Below, piece after piece: positions 1-7,865 of a stretch of DNA of 64,000 bases. The notes beneath the pieces are model-generated. The model saw only the letters and a list, made by a program, of their open reading frames with translations. It made no database searches and was not told where the DNA came from. Position numbers and translations under genes: made by a program. Positions within the stretch are counted from its first letter, which is position 1. Each line of letters starts with the position of its first letter. This DNA is from an uncultured Mesonia sp. (GTDB lineage Bacteria; Bacteroidota; Bacteroidia; Flavobacteriales; Flavobacteriaceae). The stretch lies in contig CANLVH010000013.1 in the NCBI GenBank assembly GCA_947494545.1, forward strand, positions 1-64,000. The letters are read 5' to 3'.

Positions 1-293
1 GCCAGTCAGGAACTGGGGCATAATATTAAACCAGTTCTTAACGATCTATGAAAAAAGGGTAAGGTTATAGCTAAAAGGGCTGAAACCAGCTATAAGCAAC
101 TTACACACTTAGCGGGATAGTGTCTTAAAACCATTTCAAGATCTTCCCTCCAAAATTTTCGCAGTAGCGGGATAGGAGGGGAGACTTTAAATGTTTATTT
201 CCAATTCTTAAAATAGTCTCCAAAATATGCAATAAAACATTCACTCACCACTAACCACTAACCTCTCACCACCCACCACTAAACACCATTATC
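1..293. other. Gene-free left edge with inverted repeats
   Basis: No complete gene is visible. Bases 1-51 can be read in frame 1 as the last 16 residues of a protein (ending in HNIKPVLNDL) closed by TGA at 49-51. The string QELGHN in it is reminiscent of the C-terminal box of tyrosine recombinases, but this is far too short to call. Small inverted repeats are present (10-16 with 31-37; 65-72 with 88-95). From about 240 to 285 the sequence is a degenerate repeat of CCACTAAC-like units that runs almost up to the next start codon. Confidence 0.4.
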
Positions 294-728
294 ATGAATC
301 TCGATCAAATAGAAAATTTACTACTAAAAAAGAAAGACGAATCTACTCTTGCCAATATTATTATTTCCTATGCAGGTCTAAAACAAAAAATAGAAAACAC
401 CCAAAGCCATAGCTGGTATTTTAAACGCGCTTTGCCTAACAAACGCGAAAAACTAAACGATTTAATAGAAGAATTCGAAGAGTTTAGAGCCTTTTACAAT
501 CAGGCAACGATAGACGATCTCTTAGAAGAAATTCGTAATATAGAAGATTTTCAATCTGTATTTACTAAAGAAGGAAGAAATGTAATTACCGTAAAATGTT
601 ACCAGTTAGCAGAGGGTAAAAAGAAGTTTTATACGGAATTAATCCGACTAAAAAGCAAAACGCCGGTGCTAGAATCTCTCGATTTTTATTTAGACCATCC
701 GGAAGATTTTCTAAAGTTCATCGAATAA
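294..728 (+). CDS. Hypothetical protein, 144 aa
   Basis: I do not recognise the family. The protein is soluble-looking, with no signal peptide or membrane segment, and is rich in Lys, Glu and Leu with a helical pattern; residues 57-66 (IEEFEEFRAF) and 75-85 are strongly acidic. It starts with ATG directly after a degenerate CCACTAAC repeat and has no Shine-Dalgarno sequence. The next gene follows after 54 bases on the same strand, so the two may be cotranscribed. The coding length, codon use and lack of overlap with other genes support a real gene. Confidence 0.7.
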   Translation: MNLDQIENLLLKKKDESTLANIIISYAGLKQKIENTQSHSWYFKRALPNKREKLNDLIEEFEEFRAFYNQATIDDLLEEIRNIEDFQSVFTKEGRNVITVKCYQLAEGKKKFYTELIRLKSKTPVLESLDFYLDHPEDFLKFIE

Positions 729-782
729 TAATTTCAAAAAAATGCTATATTTCAAAAGAAAAGCAACAAACTTACTGTATAT

Positions 783-1316
783 ATGATCTTTAACGAAATT
801 ATAAAAAACAATACCTGGTTAGGCGTTTCTGCAATCTTGTTGGAAAATTATCCGGAAGAAGAAGAAAATATAGAAGGCTATGCCTTAGTCTTCGAAAAAT
901 TGCAAGTCCTTAATCCGGAAGAATCTGATATGTATATTGAATTAAAAAATGTAACCGACGATTTTGATGGAGAACACTATGTAGACGTTGGCGGAAGATA
1001 CAAAAATCCCAAAACCGAGGAAGATAAAGCGGCTATGGCGCTAGAATTTACTCCTTGGAACAGATGGTTAGGAATGGAAATTAGTGCAGAAAGTTTAGAA
1101 GAGTTTTCAGAACCAGAAATTATCGCGCATTGCCTTTACGAAATGACTTTTGCCGGCTTTGAAGAAAAGGAAATACAAGAAGAGTTAAAAGATATTAAAG
1201 AAGCAGCAGAAGAGACGGAACTCTATGAAACAGTAGATAAAGACGAGATTATGAACTATATAAACAGTATCATAAACGATCCTGATGAAGAAAACAACAA
1301 AAACAAACCGGAATAA
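783..1316 (+). CDS. Acidic hypothetical protein, possibly DUF6557-like, 177 aa
   Basis: A cytoplasmic, very acidic protein. The centre holds conserved-looking aromatic stretches: EFTPWNRWLGMEI at about residues 88-100 and the segment EPEIIAHCLYEMTFAGF at about 110-126. These recall, from memory, a small Bacteroidota family annotated DUF6557; no function is known to me. The C-terminal 35 residues are low-complexity Glu/Asn/Lys. It lies 54 bases after the preceding hypothetical gene on the same strand and may share its transcript. The family assignment is a recollection, not a search result. Confidence 0.7.
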   Translation: MIFNEIIKNNTWLGVSAILLENYPEEEENIEGYALVFEKLQVLNPEESDMYIELKNVTDDFDGEHYVDVGGRYKNPKTEEDKAAMALEFTPWNRWLGMEISAESLEEFSEPEIIAHCLYEMTFAGFEEKEIQEELKDIKEAAEETELYETVDKDEIMNYINSIINDPDEENNKNKPE

Positions 1317-1604
1317 ATAATAGAGTTAAGTGTTTTTTTCTTTTATTAATCGCTTTGATAAGATTTTCTACAAGAATATAGAAAGGCGCAGAGGCGAAAG
1401 TCACTAAGCTTCCTTCTTGTATTATAAAAAGTCCTTTTAGCGTTATTTTTTGCAAATAATGTTTTTGGGATGCTCCATATATACTCCATAGGTACCTCAT
1501 AGATAGTCCATCATAACTGCACTAAATAAATATGCGAACTTTCAGCGTTGTTTTTAGCAATATGTCTACCAATGCTTATCTGCCAAAACTTATCAATTGT
1601 ACAA

Positions 1605-2105
1605 TTATTTAAAATAATCGTAATAGGCTTCCAGGTTTTCTTTGATATGGGCTGTAACCTTAGCTCCTTCTTCTGTAGACGAAACTTTTCCTAAAGCTGC
1701 AATTTTCTCAATAAGCGGATGTAGAAAAACGTGCAGATTATCATGGGAAGGTCCTTCCATAGTACATTTTTTAACCACAAAATTTTTCGTTTCATTTAAT
1801 TTTGCAGCTAGATTGTGATAGTCATCTACGGTTTTTGGTTCACTAGATTCAACCAATTCGAGCATTTTCTCTACACCTTCGTTGGTTTCTAGGTTGGCCT
1901 GCCATTTGTCTCCGTTGTCAAGTTCAATTTCACTAACCCAGGCATTATTATAAACTACCGCTTCATCATCAGATGCATTAGTAATCTCCTCGTTATGATT
2001 TTGGACCTCTTGAGTAGTTTCTGAAGTTTCGTTTTTAGTGTTGTTGTCTTTACAGCCAAGCATTAAAACGGAAAGAATTGTCGCGGTAAGAATTGTTTTT
2101 TTCAT
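1605..2105 (-). CDS. Small lipoprotein with CTM...HDNLH motif, 166 aa
   Basis: The N-terminus is a lipoprotein signal peptide with lipobox LMLGC, placing the lipidated cysteine at residue 18. A low-complexity Asn/Glu/Thr linker follows to about residue 50. The C-terminal half looks helical and contains a compact motif, KKCTMEGPSHDNLHVFL, with Cys, Met and two His close together, followed by a helix ending in YYDYFK. Such a cluster could bind a metal or haem, but that is inference. The gene stands alone, facing away from the AGCS symporter gene downstream in the window. Confidence 0.7.
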   Translation of the reverse strand: MKKTILTATILSVLMLGCKDNNTKNETSETTQEVQNHNEEITNASDDEAVVYNNAWVSEIELDNGDKWQANLETNEGVEKMLELVESSEPKTVDDYHNLAAKLNETKNFVVKKCTMEGPSHDNLHVFLHPLIEKIAALGKVSSTEEGAKVTAHIKENLEAYYDYFK

Positions 2106-2305
2106 ACTGTTTTATTTAAAACTTTAAAGGCGGGTAATTAATTATTAGTTAACTTTTAAAACTTACAAATTTTCTGCTATTCACTACAAGTAAAGATACA
2201 TATTTATAAAAGATATTTAAAGGAAAGTGTATCCTTTTCTTTCAACTTAAAACCAATCTATAGCTAGTAAGCACGCTTAAATTAATTTAAATTGAACAAA
2301 TTGCA

Positions 2306-2335
2306 TTTTAAGACTATTTCGGATGCATATCTTTG
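2306..2335 (+). promoter_or_regulatory. Candidate Bacteroidota promoter of the AGCS gene
   Basis: The -7 element TATCTTTG at 2328-2335 fits the Bacteroidota TAnnTTTG consensus. The -33 element would be TTTT at 2306-2309, 18 bases upstream, one base off TTTG. It lies about 70 bases before the AGCS start codon, in the otherwise gene-free stretch 2106-2405. Confidence 0.5.
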
Positions 2336-2405
2336 TCAATCAAAAAGCTTCAAAATACAGATTAATACCGCTTAATTTCATATATTTTCAGATTAATTAT
2401 AGTTT

Positions 2406-3779
2406 ATGAATGCATTAGATGAATTTATTTCGGAATTCGCATCTGCAGTTTGGGGAATTCCGCTCGTTATCTTGTTAATAGGCGGCGGACTCTACCTGCT
2501 CATACTATCAAATTTTTTACCGTTTCGATACCTCGGACATTCCTTAGATCTTCTACGCGGAAAATATAATAATCCAAACGATCCGGGCGAGATCAATCAT
2601 TTTCAAGCCCTTTCTACCGCGCTTTCTTCCACCGTGGGAATGGGAAATATTGCTGGTGTTGCAGTGGCAATTGCTTTAGGTGGTCCAGGTGCAATTTTCT
2701 GGCTTTGGGTAAGCGCTATTGTGGGAATGGCCACAAAGTTCTTTACCAATACCCTAGCAGTTATGTACCGCGGAAAAGATACCCAAGGAAACATTCAAGG
2801 TGGGGTCATGTATTTTATTGAAGAAGGCTTGGGAAAGAAATGGAAGTTTCTGGCTGTTTTATTTAGCATCGCCGGTTTAATTGGCGCCCTTCCGGTTTTT
2901 AATGTAAACCAGTTAACACAAGCCATTAATTTTATTTTACTGGAGCCCAACAATATTCCTACGGGTTTTGACACTAACTTCATTATAGGCCTCCTTCTTG
3001 TCATCTTAACTTCAGTAGTGATTTTGGGTGGTTTGCAACGAATAAGTAAAACGGTTTCCCGGCTGGTGCCGGCAATGGTAGTGCTTTACTTTATTTCTGT
3101 ACTAATTATTATTGTGGTTAATTTTGAGGTGGTACCACAATATTTTGCAATGATCTTTACCGATGCTTTTGCTGCAGAACATTATAAAGGAGAACCCATT
3201 TTTGGTGGAGTTTTAGGAGGTTTAATTATTTTGGGAATTCGTAGGGGAGCTTTTTCTAACGAAGCAGGTATAGGAACTGCCACTATGGCACACGGAGCCA
3301 GTAAAACTTCGGAGCCCATCCGAGAAGGATTGGTGGCTATGATAGGACCTGCCATTGATACCTTGGTTGTTTGTACCTTAACCGCCCTTTCTATTTTGGT
3401 AACCGGCATTTGGCAAACCACAGATGTTAACGGCGTAAGTTTAACTGCTGCCGCATTTGAGGACTCTATTCCCTACGTGGGCGAATATCTTTTACTGTTT
3501 TGTATTGCTGCTTTTAGTATCTCTTCTCTATTTTCTTTCTCTTACTACGGGACAAAATGTCTTTCGTACTTGGCTGGAGCTGAGAATAAGCATTATTACA
3601 ATTATATTTATATAGTAAGTATTTTGTTGGGGGCAACAACCTCGCTAAGTGCAATGATTAACCTTATTGATGCTTTTTTTGCTTTAATGGCTATCCCAAC
3701 AATGATCGCAACTATAATTTTAGCTCCGAAGGTTATGAAAGAAGCCAGAAGGTATTTTAAGAAAACAACGCACAATTGA
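2406..3779 (+). CDS. Sodium:alanine/glycine symporter (AGCS family), 457 aa
   Basis: An inner-membrane secondary transporter that would import alanine or glycine with sodium. The family signature is clear: the segment NHFQALSTALSSTVGMGNIAG starts near residue 64 (written in two overlapping parts: NHFQALSTALSS and STVGMGNIAG), and the second signature, RRGAFSNEAGIGTATMAH, lies around residues 280-297. About ten to eleven hydrophobic helices are visible. The length is normal for the family. This is the plain form; two further AGCS proteins in the window (38707 and 44724) carry extra N-terminal domains. The TM1 region here (ASAVWGIPLVILL) is uninterrupted, unlike in those two. It is monocistronic, with a candidate promoter upstream. 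Confidence 0.93.
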   Translation: MNALDEFISEFASAVWGIPLVILLIGGGLYLLILSNFLPFRYLGHSLDLLRGKYNNPNDPGEINHFQALSTALSSTVGMGNIAGVAVAIALGGPGAIFWLWVSAIVGMATKFFTNTLAVMYRGKDTQGNIQGGVMYFIEEGLGKKWKFLAVLFSIAGLIGALPVFNVNQLTQAINFILLEPNNIPTGFDTNFIIGLLLVILTSVVILGGLQRISKTVSRLVPAMVVLYFISVLIIIVVNFEVVPQYFAMIFTDAFAAEHYKGEPIFGGVLGGLIILGIRRGAFSNEAGIGTATMAHGASKTSEPIREGLVAMIGPAIDTLVVCTLTALSILVTGIWQTTDVNGVSLTAAAFEDSIPYVGEYLLLFCIAAFSISSLFSFSYYGTKCLSYLAGAENKHYYNYIYIVSILLGATTSLSAMINLIDAFFALMAIPTMIATIILAPKVMKEARRYFKKTTHN

Positions 3780-3963
3780 AATTAATAGAATCAACTTGTT
3801 TCTTTTTCAGACGAGTACTCACTTATTTTATCTAAAGCTATTCAAAAAATGCTAAAAGGTTTAGATGGTGTTATTATTACTTCCGTACGGAATATATAAG
3901 TTCTAATGACTCGTAACCATCACTTTAAAAAAATGCAATAAACTTATACCAATTACCCTACAA

Positions 3964-4005
3964 ATAAAAAAACCGTCAAAGCTCTAAAGCAGAACTATGA
4001 CGGTT
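3964..4005 (-). terminator. Intrinsic terminator of ssrA
   Basis: The arms AACCGTCA (3971-3978) and TGACGGTT (3998-4005) form a hairpin. On the minus strand it is followed by a T-rich run (the complement of 3964-3972). It lies 6 bases beyond the tmRNA 3' end. Confidence 0.85.
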
Positions 4006-4010
4006 AATAG

Positions 4011-4407
4011 TGGAGTCGGGGAGACTCGAACTCCCGTCCAAACAAGCAATTCAATAGCTTTCTACACGTTTAGTTTTTACTTCAATTGTCGGGAAAAATC
4101 TGGCAAAAAACCTCCTAATTTTTCCGTAACCTTTACAATTTCGGTATTCCTTAAAGGTGTCAGAATACCTAAATTTACTTTATCGGTGCCTCTGGTGCGA
4201 ATGCCGTAAATTAAGGCCTTCGCGAGACATCTTGGTTCCCTGTCTTACAGGGACTAAGGTAATCTTACTATAATTCAGATTACGCAGCCAAGGCGTAATT
4301 ATTTTCGCCGTTTAAAAAAGTGTGAAATATGATATTTACGAGCTATATCCCAGCGCTCGACGTGCTTACTACTCAATTAGACTCGCTGTCAAAACCAAGT
4401 CGACCCC
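4011..4407 (-). ncRNA. ssrA: tmRNA
   Basis: Transfer-messenger RNA that rescues stalled ribosomes and tags the unfinished protein for proteolysis. On the minus strand the 5' end GGGGTCG (4407-4401) pairs with CGACTCC near the 3' end, forming the tRNA-like acceptor stem; the discriminator base is at 4011. The T-arm GGACGGGAGTTCGAGTCTCC is present near the 3' end. The tag reading frame runs from 4309 down to 4280 and reads GENNYALAA followed by TAA, the tag expected in Flavobacteriia. The terminal CCA is not encoded. The 397-base length is normal. The upstream flank is abnormal: a tandem repeat begins 6 bases from the 5' end. Confidence 0.96.
4280..4309 (-). other. tmRNA proteolysis-tag reading frame (GENNYALAA)
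   Basis: Codons GGC GAA AAT AAT TAC GCC TTG GCT GCG TAA on the minus strand. The C-terminal ALAA is the degradation signal recognised by ClpXP-type proteases in the known system. Confidence 0.93.
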
Positions 4408-4413
4408 ATAATA

Positions 4414-4573
4414 ATTCCTGCGAAGGGAGGAATCTTTTTCACTTCCCTCCGCAACCAATCCGAGCGAAGGCAGGAATCTTTTTCACTCCCTCCGCAACCA
4501 TTTCCTGCGAAGGGAGGAATCTTTTTCACTTCCCTCCGCAACCATTTCCTGCGAAGGGAGGAATCTTTTTTCA
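4414..4573. repeat. 44-bp tandem repeat, about 3.7 copies, next to ssrA
   Basis: Copies start at 4414, 4458, 4501 and 4545; the last is cut at about 4573. Each unit contains TTCCTGCGAAGGGAGGAATC, an imperfect palindrome, followed by CTTTTTCACTTCCCTCCGC. Copy 2 is the most divergent (CCGAGCGAAGGCAGGAATC). There are no unique spacers. The array sits just upstream of the tmRNA 5' end, where its promoter is expected. Confidence 0.9.
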
Positions 4574-4723
4574 CAGCCATTGCAGGACATATTCCCTGCA
4601 AAGAGCAGATTTATTATTTATTTAAGTCAAAAGTTTTCTGGTTTACGGTTATAAAATAATAATTACAAACGCCAACCTAACAACTAATCTTAGTAATTTT
4701 ATCAAAGAACAAGGTTATCTTTT

Positions 4724-4831
4724 GGGCGTTACCCCAATAAAAATTGGGGTCGGGCTATCCGTTGCAATTCCTCGCTTCAACGCTAAAAAAAAGCGTTAAA
4801 GCTGCGGGATTTCCACTGCTATCCCTAACGC
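4724..4831 (+). repeat. Structured dispersed element, copy A
   Basis: Terminal arms GCGTTA (4726-4731) and TAACGC (4826-4831) pair. A second stem is ACCCCAAT (4731-4738) with ATTGGGGT (4743-4750). A third is AACGCT (4779-4784) with AGCGTT (4792-4797). Conserved blocks GGGTCGGGCTATCCGTT and GGATTTCCACTGCTATC are shared with copy B at 13740-13830. No open reading frame explains it. The remaining sequence 4574-4723 and 4832-4981 shows nothing further except the palindrome TTCCGCGGAA at 4871-4880. Confidence 0.8.
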
Positions 4832-4981
4832 AAAATAAAACCCACTGCCATAAAAGAACTTTTTACTTCCTTCCGCGGAAGCGTGGCAAAGATACAATAA
4901 AATCTTATCTTTACCACCCGCCATTAAAAAAGCAAAGTGTATGCCAGTATTTGCATAAAAGATAAAAAAGTTACAAAATAT

Positions 4982-6193
4982 ATGAGATTAGGAATTATTA
5001 AAGAACGCAAAACGCCACCCGACAGAAGAGTGGTTTTTTCTCCACAAAAATTAACCGAATTAAAAGAAATTTTTCCCGAAACAGAAGTATGCGTAGAAAG
5101 TTCTAACATCCGGATTTTTCCCGATAAACAATACGAAGAACGTGAAATCCCGGTAGTAGAAGACCTTTCTAATTGCGATGTTTTACTGGGTGTAAAAGAA
5201 GTGCCCATAGAAGCTTTAATTCCTGAAAAAAAATACTTTTTCTTTTCGCATACCATAAAAAAGCAACCTTATAATCGCGATTTATTGCGGGCTGTTTTAG
5301 AAAAAAACATACAACTTTACGACCACGAAGTTATTACAGATCACACCGGCCACCGTTTAATTGGCTTTGGCCGTTATGCCGGAATTGTTGGCGCTTATAA
5401 CGGTTTTCGCGCTTTAGGTTTGCGAGAAGGTACTTTTAACTTGACCAAAGTAGAAAACCTAAGCGATTATAAAGCCGTAATAACAGAATTGCAAAAAGTA
5501 AAGCTACCTAACAACTATAAAATTATACTTACCGGTGGCGGAAAAGTGGCCAACGGTGCCAAAGAAATCTTAGAACATTTGAATTTAAAAGAAGTAAATG
5601 TGCAAGATTATTTGGTAAATACATTTAACGAACCGGTTTTTTGTCAAATTGAAGTCTTAGATTATAACAAACCCAAAAACAAAAGTAATTTTGGCGATAA
5701 GTACGACTTTTATAACAATCCGGAGAATTACGAGTCTAACTTTATGCGCTTTGCCAAAGTGTCTAATATGTTTATAGCAGGACATTTTTATGGCGATGGC
5801 GCACCAAAATTTTTTACCGCAGAAGACGCTCGTAACCCGAATTTTAAAATAGATTTGATTGCAGATATTAGTTGCGATATAGATGGCCCAATAGCTAGTA
5901 CTATAAAACCGTCTACCATTGCAGAGCCTTTTTACGGCTACGACCCAAAATCCGAAAAAGAAGTTGCTTTTGATGCTCCCGATGCAATTACTGTAATGGC
6001 AGTAGATAATTTGCCTTGCGAATTACCAAAAGATGCCAGCGAAGGTTTTGGAGAAATGTTTTTAGAACACGTAATGCCCGCTTTTTATAACGACGATAAA
6101 GACGGTATTTTAATTAGAGCGCTAATGACTTTTAACGGTAAACTAACACCGCGTTATGAATATTTACAAGATTTTGTAGATGGTAAGGAATAA
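4982..6193 (+). CDS. Alanine/saccharopine dehydrogenase-like NAD(P) oxidoreductase, 403 aa
   Basis: A cytoplasmic dehydrogenase of the alanine dehydrogenase / transhydrogenase / saccharopine dehydrogenase superfamily. The N-terminus MRLGIIKERKTPPDRRV is typical of the family, with FFSHTIKKQPYN at about residues 87-98 resembling the saccharopine dehydrogenase substrate region. The Rossmann nucleotide loop is TGGGKVANGA at 184-193. I chose ATG 4982 because the family N-terminus begins there; an in-frame ATG at 4937 would add 15 unrelated residues. The exact substrate (a lysine or alanine derivative) cannot be decided from the sequence. The gene is monocistronic and ends at a bidirectional terminator. 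Confidence 0.85.
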   Translation: MRLGIIKERKTPPDRRVVFSPQKLTELKEIFPETEVCVESSNIRIFPDKQYEEREIPVVEDLSNCDVLLGVKEVPIEALIPEKKYFFFSHTIKKQPYNRDLLRAVLEKNIQLYDHEVITDHTGHRLIGFGRYAGIVGAYNGFRALGLREGTFNLTKVENLSDYKAVITELQKVKLPNNYKIILTGGGKVANGAKEILEHLNLKEVNVQDYLVNTFNEPVFCQIEVLDYNKPKNKSNFGDKYDFYNNPENYESNFMRFAKVSNMFIAGHFYGDGAPKFFTAEDARNPNFKIDLIADISCDIDGPIASTIKPSTIAEPFYGYDPKSEKEVAFDAPDAITVMAVDNLPCELPKDASEGFGEMFLEHVMPAFYNDDKDGILIRALMTFNGKLTPRYEYLQDFVDGKE

Positions 6194-6210
6194 AATTAAA
6201 GACAGTAATA

Positions 6211-6240
6211 AAAAAAGCGGGAATCAATTCCCGCTTTTTT
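6211..6240. terminator. Bidirectional intrinsic terminator
   Basis: Hairpin with arms AAGCGGGAA and TTCCCGCTT around a TCAA loop, flanked by an A run on the left and a T run on the right. It sits between two convergent genes and can serve both. Confidence 0.9.
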
Positions 6241-6263
6241 TGTCTAACATTTATGTGTTTCTT

Positions 6264-7532
6264 TTAAATGTTTGGTCTATCATCCGGGTTTAAATCATTT
6301 CTATCAGATGGCTTGCTTTTCGGTAATTTTTTAGTAGGCTCATTTGCTGTGCTTGCGTCTTTGGCCTCTTTTCTAAATTTACTTATAATATCTTTAAAAT
6401 GTTCGCCGGCAGCTTCGCGTCCGCCAAGGCCATAAGCTAAAGCTACGGCCACAGCAATTGCTCCTAAAATAAGACCAAAGGCCAATTCTACAATTTCGTT
6501 GGCTATACCCATTGTTCTTAATGCAATTGCAATAAACAATGCTAGTGATGCCCATCTAACTACATTGGCTATAAAACGGTTGTCTTTTGCTTTTACCATC
6601 GTGTTATAAATTAAGATAGAAATGTAATTTCCTATAGCTAAAATAAATAGGCCAAACAGGATATTACCTGTAATTTCTAAAATTTGATTTAAAACGACAC
6701 TTAAGTTTTCTAAGTTTAAAATTTCTACGGCTGTTATAATTCCGAAGAAAACCAAAAAGAAATAAATAAGGTTGGCAATTAATTTAGATAGCGACTGATT
6801 GGCACCAATCATATTCTGAATTTGAATTTTTTCTGCGGCACGGTCTAAGCCCATACTTTTAAATAGGTCTTCTAAAAAATCTGCCAAATATTTACCACCC
6901 CATATAAAGATGATTAGAATAAGCCCGGCGATAATTATTTCACCAATCATTTCCGTAAAGCTATAAAGTATATCGTTGGCAGGCTCTGAAATTGCTTCCA
7001 TCTGCAAAGCGTTAAACGCTTGAATTAAAAACGGAACAAAAATTACGATAAATACTATTTTTCTAATAATATTTATCAGCTTATCGGTGTCTTTAAAGCC
7101 GGTTTTATCTACCAATTTATCTAAAAATTTTCCGCTAAGGTTAATCAACCCGGAAACAAATTTTGCCAAAATATAACCTATAAAACCAATTAAGATAGCG
7201 GCAATGAGATTAGGAATAAAGCTTAAAAATTTAGTGACCATTTCTTCTAGCGGTTGTAAAACCTCTTTTATACCTAAGACCTCGAGAACTAGTAGCAAAA
7301 CAATTATCATTACAATGTAATAAACAATGTTGCCTAGAAAGGAATTGGTGTCTTTTACATCAGACCGACCGAAAACTTTTTCGTCCCAGTTTGTTTTTTT
7401 GAGTAAACGCACCACCACGGCTTTTAATCCTTTGGCAATTAGCCAACCTATGAGCAGAATTAATAATGCCCCAATAATATCGGGTACGTAGTTAGTAATA
7501 CTAATCCAAATGTTTTGTAACTGATTTTCCAT
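6264..7532 (-). CDS. MscS-like mechanosensitive channel with TM-helix repeats, 422 aa
   Basis: Inner-membrane protein resembling the conserved TM_helix (CmpX-type) branch of mechanosensitive channels, likely involved in osmotic-stress release. Repeated membrane segments each followed by a conserved amphipathic stretch are visible: GALLILLIGWLIAKGLK at about residues 20-36, FIGYILAKFVSGLINL around 117-132, GGKYLADFLEDLF around 212-224 and LAYGLGGREAAGEHF near 370. The C-terminal tail (KKLPKSKPSDRND...) is charged and probably cytoplasmic. Single gene, convergent with the dehydrogenase gene. Confidence 0.85.
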   Translation of the reverse strand: MENQLQNIWISITNYVPDIIGALLILLIGWLIAKGLKAVVVRLLKKTNWDEKVFGRSDVKDTNSFLGNIVYYIVMIIVLLLVLEVLGIKEVLQPLEEMVTKFLSFIPNLIAAILIGFIGYILAKFVSGLINLSGKFLDKLVDKTGFKDTDKLINIIRKIVFIVIFVPFLIQAFNALQMEAISEPANDILYSFTEMIGEIIIAGLILIIFIWGGKYLADFLEDLFKSMGLDRAAEKIQIQNMIGANQSLSKLIANLIYFFLVFFGIITAVEILNLENLSVVLNQILEITGNILFGLFILAIGNYISILIYNTMVKAKDNRFIANVVRWASLALFIAIALRTMGIANEIVELAFGLILGAIAVAVALAYGLGGREAAGEHFKDIISKFRKEAKDASTANEPTKKLPKSKPSDRNDLNPDDRPNI

Positions 7533-7796
7533 AATACTTTTTTAATTTTCAGGTTAGATTTGCAATTTATTGAAATTAAAAGAATATAAATGTTTAATAT
7601 TTATTAAATTAAGAGTTTTGTGCGTATTATTAGTGGTTATTGTGTAAAATATTTAAGCAATCTTTATTAATTATTTTTTAAGCATAAAAAATGAATATGG
7701 TTAGGATCACGGTAGCTGAAAAAGTGGTGACTGAAAATTTCTGGAAGTAATTTCAAATCGATTAGAGAGAATACTTGGAAAAATTTAATAAATAAA

Positions 7797-7826
7797 AAAT
7801 GTCCTGCCAATTACGACAGGACATTT
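7797..7826 (-). terminator. Intrinsic terminator after the TlpA-like gene
   Basis: Arms AAATGTCCTG (7797-7806) and CAGGACATTT (7817-7826); on the minus strand a T run follows. The rest of the gap 7533-7865 is AT-rich and shows no gene. Confidence 0.85.
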
Positions 7827-7865
7827 TAATGTAAAAACGATTAGAATTTTTAGCAGATAGGTGAC

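Noticed and set aside
1..51. C-terminus of a tyrosine recombinase
   Set aside because: Only 16 residues are visible; the similarity is suggestive but not enough.
1270..1500. Minus-strand frame of 76 aa
   Set aside because: It overlaps the end of a real gene and has no features of a protein family.
4414..4573. CRISPR array
   Set aside because: Four near-identical units are directly adjacent with no unique spacers and no cas genes; it is a plain tandem repeat.
4329..4625. Open reading frames of 98 aa (+) and 70 aa (-)
   Set aside because: They are translations of the tandem repeat and the tmRNA gene, with repetitive protein sequence.
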